From Gillisella terrae (GTDB lineage: Bacteria > Pseudomonadota > Alphaproteobacteria > Rhizobiales > Rhizobiaceae), in the NCBI RefSeq assembly GCF_004801395.1, contig NZ_SSOA01000004.1, positions 310,001 through 374,000 on the forward strand: a DNA stretch of 64,000 nt, read 5' to 3'. The position numbers and the translations under genes were made by a program. Positions 44,201 through 53,700 of the stretch are shown here, piece by piece. Position 1 is the stretch's first letter; the number at the start of each line of letters is the position of its first letter. The notes beneath the pieces were generated by a model that saw only the letters and a list, made by a program, of their open reading frames with translations, was not told where the DNA came from and searched no databases.

Positions 44201-46016
44201 GATTGCCGCTTTTGACCACCGCGATATTTTCATTGATCCCAACCCGGATATGGAAAAATCCTTCCAAGAGCGCAAGCGCATGTTCGCCCTGCCCCGCTCC
44301 AGCTGGCAGGATTACAACAAAGCCCTGCTCTCCAAGGGTGGCATGATCATCTCGCGCTCGGAAAAGTCCGTAAAGCTGACCCAGGAAGCCGCCGACGCCA
44401 TTGATCTTGGCAAGCTGGTGGCAACACCTCTGGAAATCCTCAGTGCCATTTTGAAAGCGCCTGTTGATCTTCTGTGGTTTGGCGGCATTGGCACCTATGT
44501 CAAAGCCCTCTCCGAATCAGACGCAGATGTGGGCGACCGCGCCAATGACCCGATCCGTGTGACCGCCGATGAGGTGCGCGCCAAGGTGATTGGCGAAGGG
44601 GCCAATCTGGGTGTTACGCAAAAGGGCCGTATTGCCTTTGGCCTCAAGGGTGGGCGCTGCAATTCGGACGCCATTGATAATTCGGCTGGCGTCAACTCGT
44701 CCGACGTTGAGGTCAACATCAAGATTGCCCTCTCCACGGCCCTGACCTCTGGCCGCCTTGATCTGCCCGCTCGTAACAAGCTACTGGCCTCGATGACCGA
44801 AGAGGTTGGCGAGCTGGTGCTGCGCAACAACTACCTGCAATCGCTGGCAATTTCGCTGACAGAGCGTCAGCGCGCCAGCAACCGCGATGAGCTGGCCCGC
44901 CTGATGACGGTGCTGGAAGCATCCGGCCGCCTGAACCGGAAAGTCGAAATGCTGCCGGATGATGCGGCGATTTCAGAACGCTATGTGGGCGGTCAAGCGC
45001 TGACCCGCGCCGAGATTGGCGTGCTGCTCTCTTACGCCAAGATTTCGCTGTTTGATGATCTGGTTGAGAGCGATCTGCCCGATGCCCCCTATTGCGACAG
45101 CCTTTTGAAGGAGTATTTCCCGAAAAAAATGCGCCGCACCTATGAGGCCGATATTGAAGGCCACCGGCTGAAACGCGAAATCATTGCGACGGCACTGGCC
45201 AACCACGTGATCAACCGGGGCGGCCCCAGTTTCATGGTGTGGATGATGGATGCCACCGGCGCGCAGCCCGCCGACATCGTCAAGGGGGCCATTCTGGCCG
45301 GCGACGGGCTGGATCTGCACAGCTATTGGGAGCAGATTGACGCCCTGGACGGCGAGATTGCCGGTGAGGTGCAAAATGATCTCTACGGCCGGATTGAATA
45401 TGTCTATCGCGCCTTCACCAAACTGGCGATTGACACCAAACTGACCGAGGGCGATCTCTCGGACACGGTTCGCAAACTGAAAGCTGCGGTTAAATCCTTC
45501 AAGAGCTTTAGCAAATCGGTGATGCCAGCCGATTTCTCACAGCACATTGAAACCGAGGCCGCCCAGATGATCGAAGCCGGTGTGCCGGATGATCTGGCCC
45601 GCTCGATTGCAGACCTCTCCGCCTTCATTGTGGTGCCGGAGGTGATGGCAATCTCGCTGCGGGCTGAAGCCAGCTTGCAGCGCGCGACCGAGAATTATTA
45701 CAGGGTCAGCGACACCTTCCGCATTGGCCGTCTGCTGGCATCGCTGGAAAAAATCCAGACCAGCGACCATTACGACAATCTGGCCCTGCTGCGCAGTCTG
45801 GATCTGATTCTGTCAGCCCGCCGCAACATCGTTGTGCAGGCCCTGACCACCCATGGAGAGGCTAAAAACGCGATTGCCAGCTGGCAGTCACAGGATGCGG
45901 TGCGCATCAACCGGCTGGGCAGCGAGCTGATTGCCCTGACCGATGGTGAACCCAGCCTGTCGCGCCTGACGGTGGCCGCAAGCCTGCTGACCGATATTGC
46001 GCAAGCGCGCGTCTGA
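41241..46016 (+). CDS. gdhZ: NAD-dependent glutamate dehydrogenase (180-kDa class)
   Basis: 1591 residues, the size of the large bacterial NAD-GDH family. Oxidatively deaminates glutamate to 2-oxoglutarate, feeding the TCA cycle; PutA product glutamate is a natural substrate. The N-terminal half holds ACT-like regulatory segments. The catalytic centre begins near residue 790 (KVARGGLRWSDRAQDYRTEV, then KNAVIVPVGAKGGFYPKQ), and the nucleotide region lies near SVVGVGDMSGDVFGNG and LWFGGIGTYVKA. GTG start with GGGAGGATAATC upstream. It is monocistronic, and the homologous enzymes are usually regulated post-translationally through the N-terminus. Confidence 0.97.
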   Translation: MVAGKRVKREQLFDGARSVLKEQAISAIEPEVLFGRASDDDLQSYEPPMLAEAAKRAFDDLQSFDGTTAKVTIKTAPDIVIDGAPISLLSIADSNKPFLYDSVMGEITSQFRDIHLAVHPIVTKAEQGWALADKDADAGSRISYIQVHLAALTPEQADGLIARLEEVLKQVRTVASDWQPMIALLEGAVTDLTAQPTSRRKSERAESLAFLEWLRDDNFTFLGMREYIYSGEGANATVERGKGRGLGLLSDPDVLVLRQGRNAVTTTPEILAFLQGPDDLIVTKANVKSVVHRRAYMDYIGVKRFDANGKVIGELRIVGLFTATAYTHSVNHIPMLRAKVEKVVAHFGFDPQSHSGRMLQNTLESYPRDDLFQIDADLLARFCEQITDLGERPRVRVLPRIDHFDRFVSLLVYVPREEYNSLVRERIGDYFVKAYDGRVSAYYPAFPEGGVARVHFIIGRSEGKTPRIPQAKLEEAVKAITSRWDDRFAALAPANAPQLLVNRAFEDAFTPEEAVADLGLIETSLTQAGIAIAFHGRKTEDGDALYLKVFHAGDHLPLSRRVPLLENLGFSVISERTFDVGVQKAKSADQPQHVVLHDMELTVRHGQAFEFGKHAKRVEEAFLAAFSGLVDNDAFNRLVLSTNLTVAEVAVLRAYAAYLRQGGLVYSLTYIAETLNKYPQITADLFSLFHHSFDIKASEKTRNRKLADLRAQIESALADVPSLDDDRILRRYQNAIDATLRTNYFQKGADGIKPMLAFKFDPHLLDGLPQPKPFREMFVYGTEVEGVHLRFGKVARGGLRWSDRAQDYRTEVLGLVKAQQVKNAVIVPVGAKGGFYPKQLAGITNREEYLRLGREAYMTYIRTLLSITDNIKDGEVVAPADTVRLDGDDPYFVVAADKGTATFSDTANGLAREAGFWLDDAFASGGSAGYDHKKMGITARGAWEAVKRHFREMNTNIQTTPFSVVGVGDMSGDVFGNGMLLSHKIRLIAAFDHRDIFIDPNPDMEKSFQERKRMFALPRSSWQDYNKALLSKGGMIISRSEKSVKLTQEAADAIDLGKLVATPLEILSAILKAPVDLLWFGGIGTYVKALSESDADVGDRANDPIRVTADEVRAKVIGEGANLGVTQKGRIAFGLKGGRCNSDAIDNSAGVNSSDVEVNIKIALSTALTSGRLDLPARNKLLASMTEEVGELVLRNNYLQSLAISLTERQRASNRDELARLMTVLEASGRLNRKVEMLPDDAAISERYVGGQALTRAEIGVLLSYAKISLFDDLVESDLPDAPYCDSLLKEYFPKKMRRTYEADIEGHRLKREIIATALANHVINRGGPSFMVWMMDATGAQPADIVKGAILAGDGLDLHSYWEQIDALDGEIAGEVQNDLYGRIEYVYRAFTKLAIDTKLTEGDLSDTVRKLKAAVKSFKSFSKSVMPADFSQHIETEAAQMIEAGVPDDLARSIADLSAFIVVPEVMAISLRAEASLQRATENYYRVSDTFRIGRLLASLEKIQTSDHYDNLALLRSLDLILSARRNIVVQALTTHGEAKNAIASWQSQDAVRINRLGSELIALTDGEPSLSRLTVAASLLTDIAQARV

Positions 46017-46145
46017 TCGCGACAAACGAGACTGCCGGGATGTGATCGTCCCGGCAGTTGCGATATTTCATCTCAATCATTGTTGAACCTGTCATGCCAT
46101 AATGCCAATGTCGCCGTCACAGCATAGTTGGACGGCGGTACAGAC

Positions 46146-47522
46146 ATGACAGCAGAGCAAAAAACCACGCCAGCCACCAAAGCCGGGATTTGGGGATGGA
46201 TGTTTTTTGACTGGGCAGCGCAACCGTTTTTTACGGTTGTGACCACCTTCATCTTCGGCCCCTATTTCGTATCCCGCCTCACCCACGATCCGGTGAGCGC
46301 GCAAGCCGCCTGGAGCAATGCGGCCACTGCCGCCTCGATTGTGATTGCGCTTTTATCGCCGGTGCTGGGCTCGATTGCCGATCGCAGCGGCTCGCGCAAA
46401 CCATGGATTGCCTTTTTCGCCACCATCAAAATCACCTGCCTGTGCCTGTTGTGGTATGCCGCGCCCGGCTCCGCCATCATCTATCCACTGGTGCTGTTCA
46501 GTCTGGCCTCAATTGCCGCTGAATTTTCGATTGTTTTCAACGATTCGATGATGCCGCGATTGGTCAGCGCCAAAGACGTAGGCCGCATTTCCAACGCCGC
46601 CTGGGGGCTTGGCTATCTCGGCGGCATGATTGTGCTGATTTCTGTGGTGACACTGCTGGCGGCCAATCCACAATCCGGCAAGACCATTTTAGGCATCACA
46701 CCGCTTTTTGGCCTTGATGCAGCAACCGGTGAGGATGCCCGCATCACCGGGCCAATTGCAGCAATCTGGTATCTGGTGTTCATCTTGCCGATGTTTTTCT
46801 TCACCCCGGATCAGGTGAAAGGCGAGGCACTTGGAAAGGCTGTGCGCTCCGGACTGTCCGACCTGAAAGCAACATTGCAAGAGGTGCGTAAGCGCTCCGG
46901 CATTCTGCGTTTTTTGATCGCCCGGATGATCTATCAGGATGGCGTCAACGGCGTCTTGATCCTTGGTGGCGTGTTTGCCGCCGGCATGTTTGGCTGGTCC
47001 ACCATGGAAATCGGCATTTACGGCATTATTTTGAACATTGTCGCGATTTTCGGCTGCCTGATTGCCAGCCGTCTGGATCATGCCCTTGGCTCAAAAACCA
47101 TGGTGGTGATCAGCCTGACATTTTTGCTGATTGCCGTCTTCGGCATCATCTCAACGGGTCCGGACTTTACCGCCTTTGGCTTTGTGCCGCTCTCCACCGT
47201 CAGCAGCGGCAGCCTGTTCGGCACCGCGGCTGAAAAAGTCTATATTCTCTACGGCGTGTTTATCGGCCTTGCCTTTGGCCCGGTGCAGGCATCCTCGCGC
47301 TCCTATCTGGCGCGCAGCATTACCCCTGATGAAGCCGGGCGCTATTTTGGCATTTATGCCCTTTCAGGCCGCGCCACCAGTTTCATGGCCACCCTATCGT
47401 TCTCGCTGGTGACGGCTGCCACCCATTCAGCCCGGGCGGGCATGGCCTGTCTGGTGATTTTTCTCGGTGGTGGACTGATTTTGCTACTGAAAACACCCTA
47501 TCCTGCGGATCAGAAGGCATAA
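46146..47522 (+). CDS. UMF1/Atg22-like MFS protein
   Basis: 458 residues with about twelve membrane helices. It begins with the family signature WGWMFFDWAAQPFFTVVTTF and includes SPVLGSIADRSGSRKPWI, NAAWGLGYLGGMIVL, ARMIYQDGVNGVLILGGVFA and GPVQASSRSYLARSITPDEA. The family (UMF1, related to yeast vacuolar Atg22) is thought to export amino acids or similar; substrate not known here. ATG 46146 is preferred over the upstream TTG 46128. Confidence 0.9.
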   Translation: MTAEQKTTPATKAGIWGWMFFDWAAQPFFTVVTTFIFGPYFVSRLTHDPVSAQAAWSNAATAASIVIALLSPVLGSIADRSGSRKPWIAFFATIKITCLCLLWYAAPGSAIIYPLVLFSLASIAAEFSIVFNDSMMPRLVSAKDVGRISNAAWGLGYLGGMIVLISVVTLLAANPQSGKTILGITPLFGLDAATGEDARITGPIAAIWYLVFILPMFFFTPDQVKGEALGKAVRSGLSDLKATLQEVRKRSGILRFLIARMIYQDGVNGVLILGGVFAAGMFGWSTMEIGIYGIILNIVAIFGCLIASRLDHALGSKTMVVISLTFLLIAVFGIISTGPDFTAFGFVPLSTVSSGSLFGTAAEKVYILYGVFIGLAFGPVQASSRSYLARSITPDEAGRYFGIYALSGRATSFMATLSFSLVTAATHSARAGMACLVIFLGGGLILLLKTPYPADQKA

Positions 47523-47560
47523 AAGCGTTTTTATCCTCAGGATACGACGCAAAAGAAAGG

Positions 47561-47603
47561 CCCCTCCCCAACCCTCCCCCTTGTGGGGAGGATTGGGGAG
47601 GGG
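47561..47603. repeat. GC-rich palindrome between convergent genes
   Basis: CCCCTCCCCAACCCTCCCC and GGGGAGGATTGGGGAGGGG form a 19-base stem with one mismatch and a CTTGT-centred loop. The CTCCCCCTTGTGGGGAG core resembles the 28 kb inverted repeat. It lies between the UMF1 gene and ndvB and may act as a terminator or belong to a dispersed repeat. Confidence 0.6.
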
Positions 47604-47659
47604 TTTTATCACGGATGAAAATCTTCGCGTCGTGCACCGTTTTTCCAAAGCATGGAACG

Positions 47660-47687
47660 AAAAAAGCCGGCGCAAAGGCCAGCTTTT
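47660..47687 (-). terminator. Intrinsic terminator of ndvB
   Basis: On the minus strand AAAAGCTGG and CCGGCTTTT pair with one mismatch around an eight-base loop, followed by a six-base U tract. It lies 18 bases after the ndvB stop. Confidence 0.7.
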
Positions 47688-47704
47688 CTGTTTATTGATA
47701 AGGC

Positions 47705-50700
47705 TTAAAAGCCCACTGCAAAGGCTCCGTCTTTTTCTTCAACCGCCTTGCCGTTGGCGCTGACCTCATAGCCATCCACCTTACGGGCCACCTTGATCTT
47801 GACCGCCTTGCCGCCGATGCTGACCTCGGCCTCATAGGCGTTGAGGTGTGAAGGCAGGGCAGGGCGCAGGCTCAAGTTTTCGCCATCACGGTGGATGCCG
47901 AGGAAGCCCTCAATCGCGAAGCGATACATCCAGCCAGCAGAGCCGGTGTACCATGTCCAGCCGCCACGGCCCTCATAGCCGGGACCGCCGTAGACATCGG
48001 CAGCCACCACGTAAGGCTCCACCCGGTAACGGTCTGCGGCTTCGGTGGTTTCCGCGTGGTGGATCGGGTTCAGGGTCGAGAACACTTTCCACGCCTGATC
48101 GGCACGGCCGAGCTTGGAGAGCGCCAAACCTGTCCAGATGGCAGCATGGGTATATTGACCGCCATTTTCACGCACGCCCGGTGGGTAGGACTTGATATAG
48201 CCGGGATCCAGACGGGTCTTTTCGAACGCTGGGGTGAAGAGGCGGACAATACCCACCTCGTCATCGACCAACCGCTTGACCACCGAATCCATCGCCATTT
48301 CCTGCCGCTCTGGCTTGCCTGCACCTGACAGAACCGACCATGACTGGGCAATCGCATCGATCTTGCACTCATCCGACAGATCAGAGCCCAGCGGATCGCC
48401 ATCGTCGAAGTAACCGCGACGATAGTGGTCGCCATCCCAGCCTGCCTTTTCAAGAGCAGCTTTCAGGCTTGCGAGGTATTTGGTCCAGCGGGTGACGCGG
48501 GCGTCATCCTTGCGCTGTTCTGCGTAAGGCGTGAACACTGTGAGCGCATTGGCCAGGAACCAGCCCAGCCACACGCTTTCACCGCGGCCTGCCACACCAA
48601 CCCGGTTCATGCCGTCGTTCCAGTCACCGCCGAGGATCAATGGCAGACCATTGGTGCCTGTGCGGGTGATGGCGAGATCAAGTGCGCGGGCGGCGTGTTC
48701 ATACAGCGCCACCTTCTCATTGGAGATCTCCGGTGTGAAGAAGGCATCGTGACGGCCCAGCGCCAAGGTTGGGCCATCAAGGAAGCTGATCTGCTCATCC
48801 AGAATGGCCGCATCGCCGGTGGCGGTGACGTAACTGTCGATGGCATAGGCCAGCCACACCACGTCGTCAGAAATGCTGGAGCGGATACCCGCGCCATTCT
48901 GTGGCAGCCACCAATGCTGCACATCGCCTTCCTTGAACTGGCGCGATGCCGCATTGAGGATCTGGTTGCGGGCCAGTTCCGGCTTATACAGCAGGAAGGC
49001 AAGGCTGTCCTGCAACTGGTCGCGGAAGCCATAGGCACCCGAGGCCTGATAGAAGCCAGCACGGGCCTTGATACGGCAAACCAGCGTCTGATAGGGCAGC
49101 CAATGGTTGACCATATTGTCAAAGCCAGCATCGCCAGTCTTGACCTTGAGATGGCCGGTGAAGTCACCCCAGAAGGTTTTCGCCTCCTTGAGCGCGCCAT
49201 CAAAGCCCTTCTTGCGGGCAGCGGTAATCACGCTGCGGGCTGCATCCAGCGAGCTAGCATCGCCCATCAGGAAGGTGACGGACTTTTCTTCACCCGGCTG
49301 AAGTTCGATATCGAACGCCAGTGCTGCGCATGGATCGCCTTCGGGATCAATCGAACCCGACAGCGGCGAGGCCTTGGCAACAGCCTGTGGCATTTTGATA
49401 TCGCCATGGCGACCGATGAACTCGCGGCGGCTGGAGGCAAAGCCCGAGGCCGTCTCGACACCTGCCATGAAAGCAAACCGGCCCGAATAGTCGATGCTAT
49501 AGGGGTTGGTGGCCAGAAGGGCGCCGGTTTCCTCATCCTTTGAGGTCAGCACGAAGGCAGCGGTCTTCTGCGGGTTGTTGCCCAGAACCCATTCCGCATA
49601 GCCATAGCTTCTCAAGCGCCGTGCCGTGGTGCCGGTGTTGCGCACCTTAAGCTGGGTAAAGCGCACTGGCTCGACCTGATCCACCGTTACCGTCAGTTCG
49701 ACTTCCAGATCAGAGCCTTCAGTGCTGAACACCGAATAGCCGAGGCCATGGCGGGTTTCATACACGGCATCGATGCGCTTAGAGGCTGCCGAAATCGGGC
49801 TGATCACATCACCGCTGTCCAGATCGGCCACATAGAAGGCTTCGCCGGTGCGGTTGGTGACGGCATCATTTGACCATGGGGTCAGCTGATAGTCGCGCGA
49901 GTTGCGGCTCCAGGTGAAGCCTGAGCCTTCAGCCGCAATGTGGAAGCCGAAGTTATCGTTGGAGATCACGTTGATCCATGGCTGCGGTGTGGACTGACCT
50001 GCGCTAAGGCGCACCACATATTCCGTGCCGTCCTTGCTGAAGCCGCCGTAGCCGTTCCAGAAATCGAGGTCACTGCCATCAATGGTGATGACCGGCTGAT
50101 CCTCTGGCTTTACCATGGTTGGCACGGGCGGATACCAATCGGCATCCACTGTGTCATGGCCACGCGGTGCCGAGAACAGCTCAACAGCATGGGTCACCTG
50201 ATCGGTGATCTTGCCGTTTCGAGCATGCAGCACCACGCGGGCGGCAGCCAGCACGGCATTCCAGCCTGTGTCATCCATCAGATCACGGCGCACGGCAAAC
50301 ACATGCTGCTGGCCGCCGTCAGCCTGCTTGGAGCGGATGCCTTCGGCCAATTGCTCCAGCGCGTGCTGCATATCCTGAGCATAAGATGCGGCCCGCTCGT
50401 TGAGGATGACCACATCGCTGACCACGCCATGACGGATCAGGTAATCCTGCGCGCTCAGGGCTTCGCGTACCACTTCCGTGTCCATGTCATCATTGATGCG
50501 CACGGCAAAGATTGGATAGTCGCCGGAGATCGAGTTGGGCCACAGCGCCGATTGCGAGGCAAGGCCTGCACGAACGGTTTCCGGGTCGGCGCGCAGATGC
50601 ATATCCGGGTAGACCAGATAGCGTCCGAGCTGCTGGAAGGCCGCCGCCTGCTGCGAGGTAATGCCGATATGGCGCATCTCAACCTGGGTGCGGGTCCAGG

Positions 50701-53700
50701 CGTGCAGCATTTCGTGGTTGAAGGCGTCCGCGTGGCGGTATTGCTCAATCGCCACATCCAGTTCCTGACGGCTCGGGGCGGCAATGGTCCAATAGACCAC
50801 GCTGACCTTTTTGCCCGCAGGCACGCGCAGCACGCGGCGGAAGCTGGCAATCGGGTCCAGCGTAAAGCCTTGGGTGCCCGACAGTGTTGCGCCCGGATCA
50901 AAGGCGGCGGCTTCACCCAGCGTTCTGCCACGACCGATGAACTTGTAACGGTCGGTTTCGAACTCGGTGTTGCGGCCGGGGCCAGAGGTATCCGACACCA
51001 GATGCGCCACGCAGATGTCGGGATCGCTTGGCGAACGCTTGTTGCGCTCGACGCGGATCACGTCGCCCTTGCGGCCCAGCTCGGTCTTGATGAACATGCG
51101 TGAGAACACCGGATGGGCGTTGTCATTGTCATCGCTCGACAGCACGGGTTCCATATAGGAAGTCACTTCAATGAAGCGATCTTCGGTGCCGGTGTTAAGA
51201 ATGGTGACGCGACGACCTTCGGCATCATGCTCGGTGGCCACCACGCATTCAACCGTTGAGGTGATATCGCCAACCGTCTTGGTAAACTCGGCCTTGTCGT
51301 CGGAGAAGACCACGCGGGTCTTTTCTTCCGCAGCGCGGCGTGGGGCTGCGGTGGTGGACCACCATTCGCCAGAGGTCATGTCGCGCAGGAAGATGAACGT
51401 CCCATTGCGGTCTTCGGTCGGGTCGGCCTTCCAGCGCGACACCGAGAGACCGTTCCAGCGCGAGAAGCCGGAGCCAGTGGCCGTCAACATCACCGAGTAA
51501 TGGCCGTTGGACAGCAGCACCAATTCGCGATCCTTGGAAAGCGGATCGGTGATGGTGCGGATTTCGGCCCGCAGCAGGTCTGCCTGTCCCTTGCCGGGAG
51601 TCTGTGGCTCGTATTTTGCGCTCATCACGGGGATTTCGCGCGGTGCCTTTTCCTGCAACAGCAGTTCAGCCGCTTCAATCACCGGATCGGCATGGAAGAG
51701 ACCACGCAGCAAGCCGTTGAAGGTCACGTTGGCAATGGCCGCAATCGACATGCCATGGTGGTGGGCATAGTAGTTATAGACCACAGCACAGGTCTTGCCC
51801 TTTGGCACGCGGGTCGGCGTGAAGTCCACGGCATCGTGGAAGCCATACTGACCCAAGGCACCCAGCGAGCGCAGCTTTTTCAGGTTTTCTGCGGCAGCCT
51901 GCGGGTCATACTGGCTGGCCAGAATAGAAGCGTAAGGCGCGATAACCGCGTTCTGGCCAAGGCCACGCTTGAGGCCAAGGGTTGGCACACCAAAGTTGGT
52001 GTACTGATAGGCCAAGGCGTGGTCGCGGGCGTTGAAGGCAGCTTCCGAAATACCCCAAGGGATATTCAGGCGGCGACCGTGGTTCATCTGTTCCTTGACG
52101 ATCAGATTGTTCGTCTGGTTCAAAATACCACCCTGACGCTCCTGCATCACCAGCGGCGGCATCAGGTATTCGAACATCGAACCGGACCACGACACCAGTG
52201 CTGCGCGTGAGCCAATCGGAACCACCTGACGGCCCAGCTTATACCAATGCTCGGTGGGCAGATCGCCCTTGGCAATGGCAAACAGCGAGGTGAGGCGGGC
52301 TTCCGAGGCCAGAAGGTCGTAGCAGGACTCATCCAGCTCCATGGTTTCAACACGGTAGCCGATGGAGAGCAGGCGGCGTTCCTTGCGGAACAGGAAGGAG
52401 AAGTCCATCGAAAACGCCAGATCGCGGGCACGATCACGCAGGTGGCTCAAGCGTACCCGCAGCGGCTCGATGTTGGAGAGATCGAACGCGCTATCAGCAA
52501 TGTGCGATTCGCACACGCTCACCAGCGATTCACTCCAGCGCATGATGTCCGTGCTCTTGTCCGAGCGCAGCTCATGATGAAGGTTGGCGGCCAGCTTTTG
52601 AATGTCGCGGGCCAGAACGGCAAGGTTCATCACCTGAATGGAGGCGAATTCATGCTCGCGCTTGACCGCTTCCACGGCGTTGTTGAAGCCCTGAATGCGC
52701 TCAAACAGGCGACCACGCAGAGGACGCAGGTTCTTGCGATCATCCGGCAGCTCACTCAGGGTTTCCATCAGGATACCGCCGACATCGCTGATGCCGTCGA
52801 GGCTGGCTTGGAGATGCGCCGATGGCGCTTCTGCCCATTCCCGGCAGGCCGAGGAAATGGCAATCAGGTGACCGGCGAGGTTGCCGCTGTCCACCGCCGA
52901 GATATAGCGGTTGCCCAAAGGCTTCAGCGTATCGGTGTGATACCAGTTGTAAATATGGCCCCGGAACTTATCCATCTTGTCGAGCGTGCCGATGGTCTGT
53001 TCCAGCTTTTCAATGGTCTGCTCAAAGCTGAGCCAGCCAAAGTGACGGGCCGAGACAACTGACAGCAGATAAACACCGATATTGGTGGGCGAGGTGCGGC
53101 GTGCCACAACCGGCTCTGGTGTTTCCTGAAAATTGTCTGGCGGCAGGAAGTGTTCACCGGCATTGGTGAAGGTCTCATAATAGCGCCAGGTGCGACGGGC
53201 AATGCGGCGCAGCTCAATCACGGTGTCTTCCGGCACAAACATGCGGTCTTCGGTTTCAGCCGATTGGCTGACATACCAGGCCACAAGCGGTGACAGTACC
53301 CACATCAGCGTAAACGGCAGACCAACAAAGGCACCAAAACCCGCTTCCCAGAACGACAGGGCAAAAGCGACAATGGCCAGAATTGGCGCATAGCGCATGG
53401 TCTTGTAATAGGTGAGAATGCTGCCCTGCGCCGCAGACTGAATGCTGGCGGCGGTGCGCCATTCCAGCAGCATCTTGCGGCTGACCAGAAGACGATACAT
53501 GGAGCGGATGATGGCATCTGCCATCATGCAGGCCATATCGGCAATGAACACGATGCGAAGTGCCACTTGCGCATTGGCCCCACGCACATCAGCCCAAAGC
53601 GACTGGAAATGCGCGCTTGGCACAATATCCGTCTGGCGCGGCACCAGCGCATTGATCAGCGAAATGGTTGGTGCGACAAACAGTGAGAAGATCAGCATCA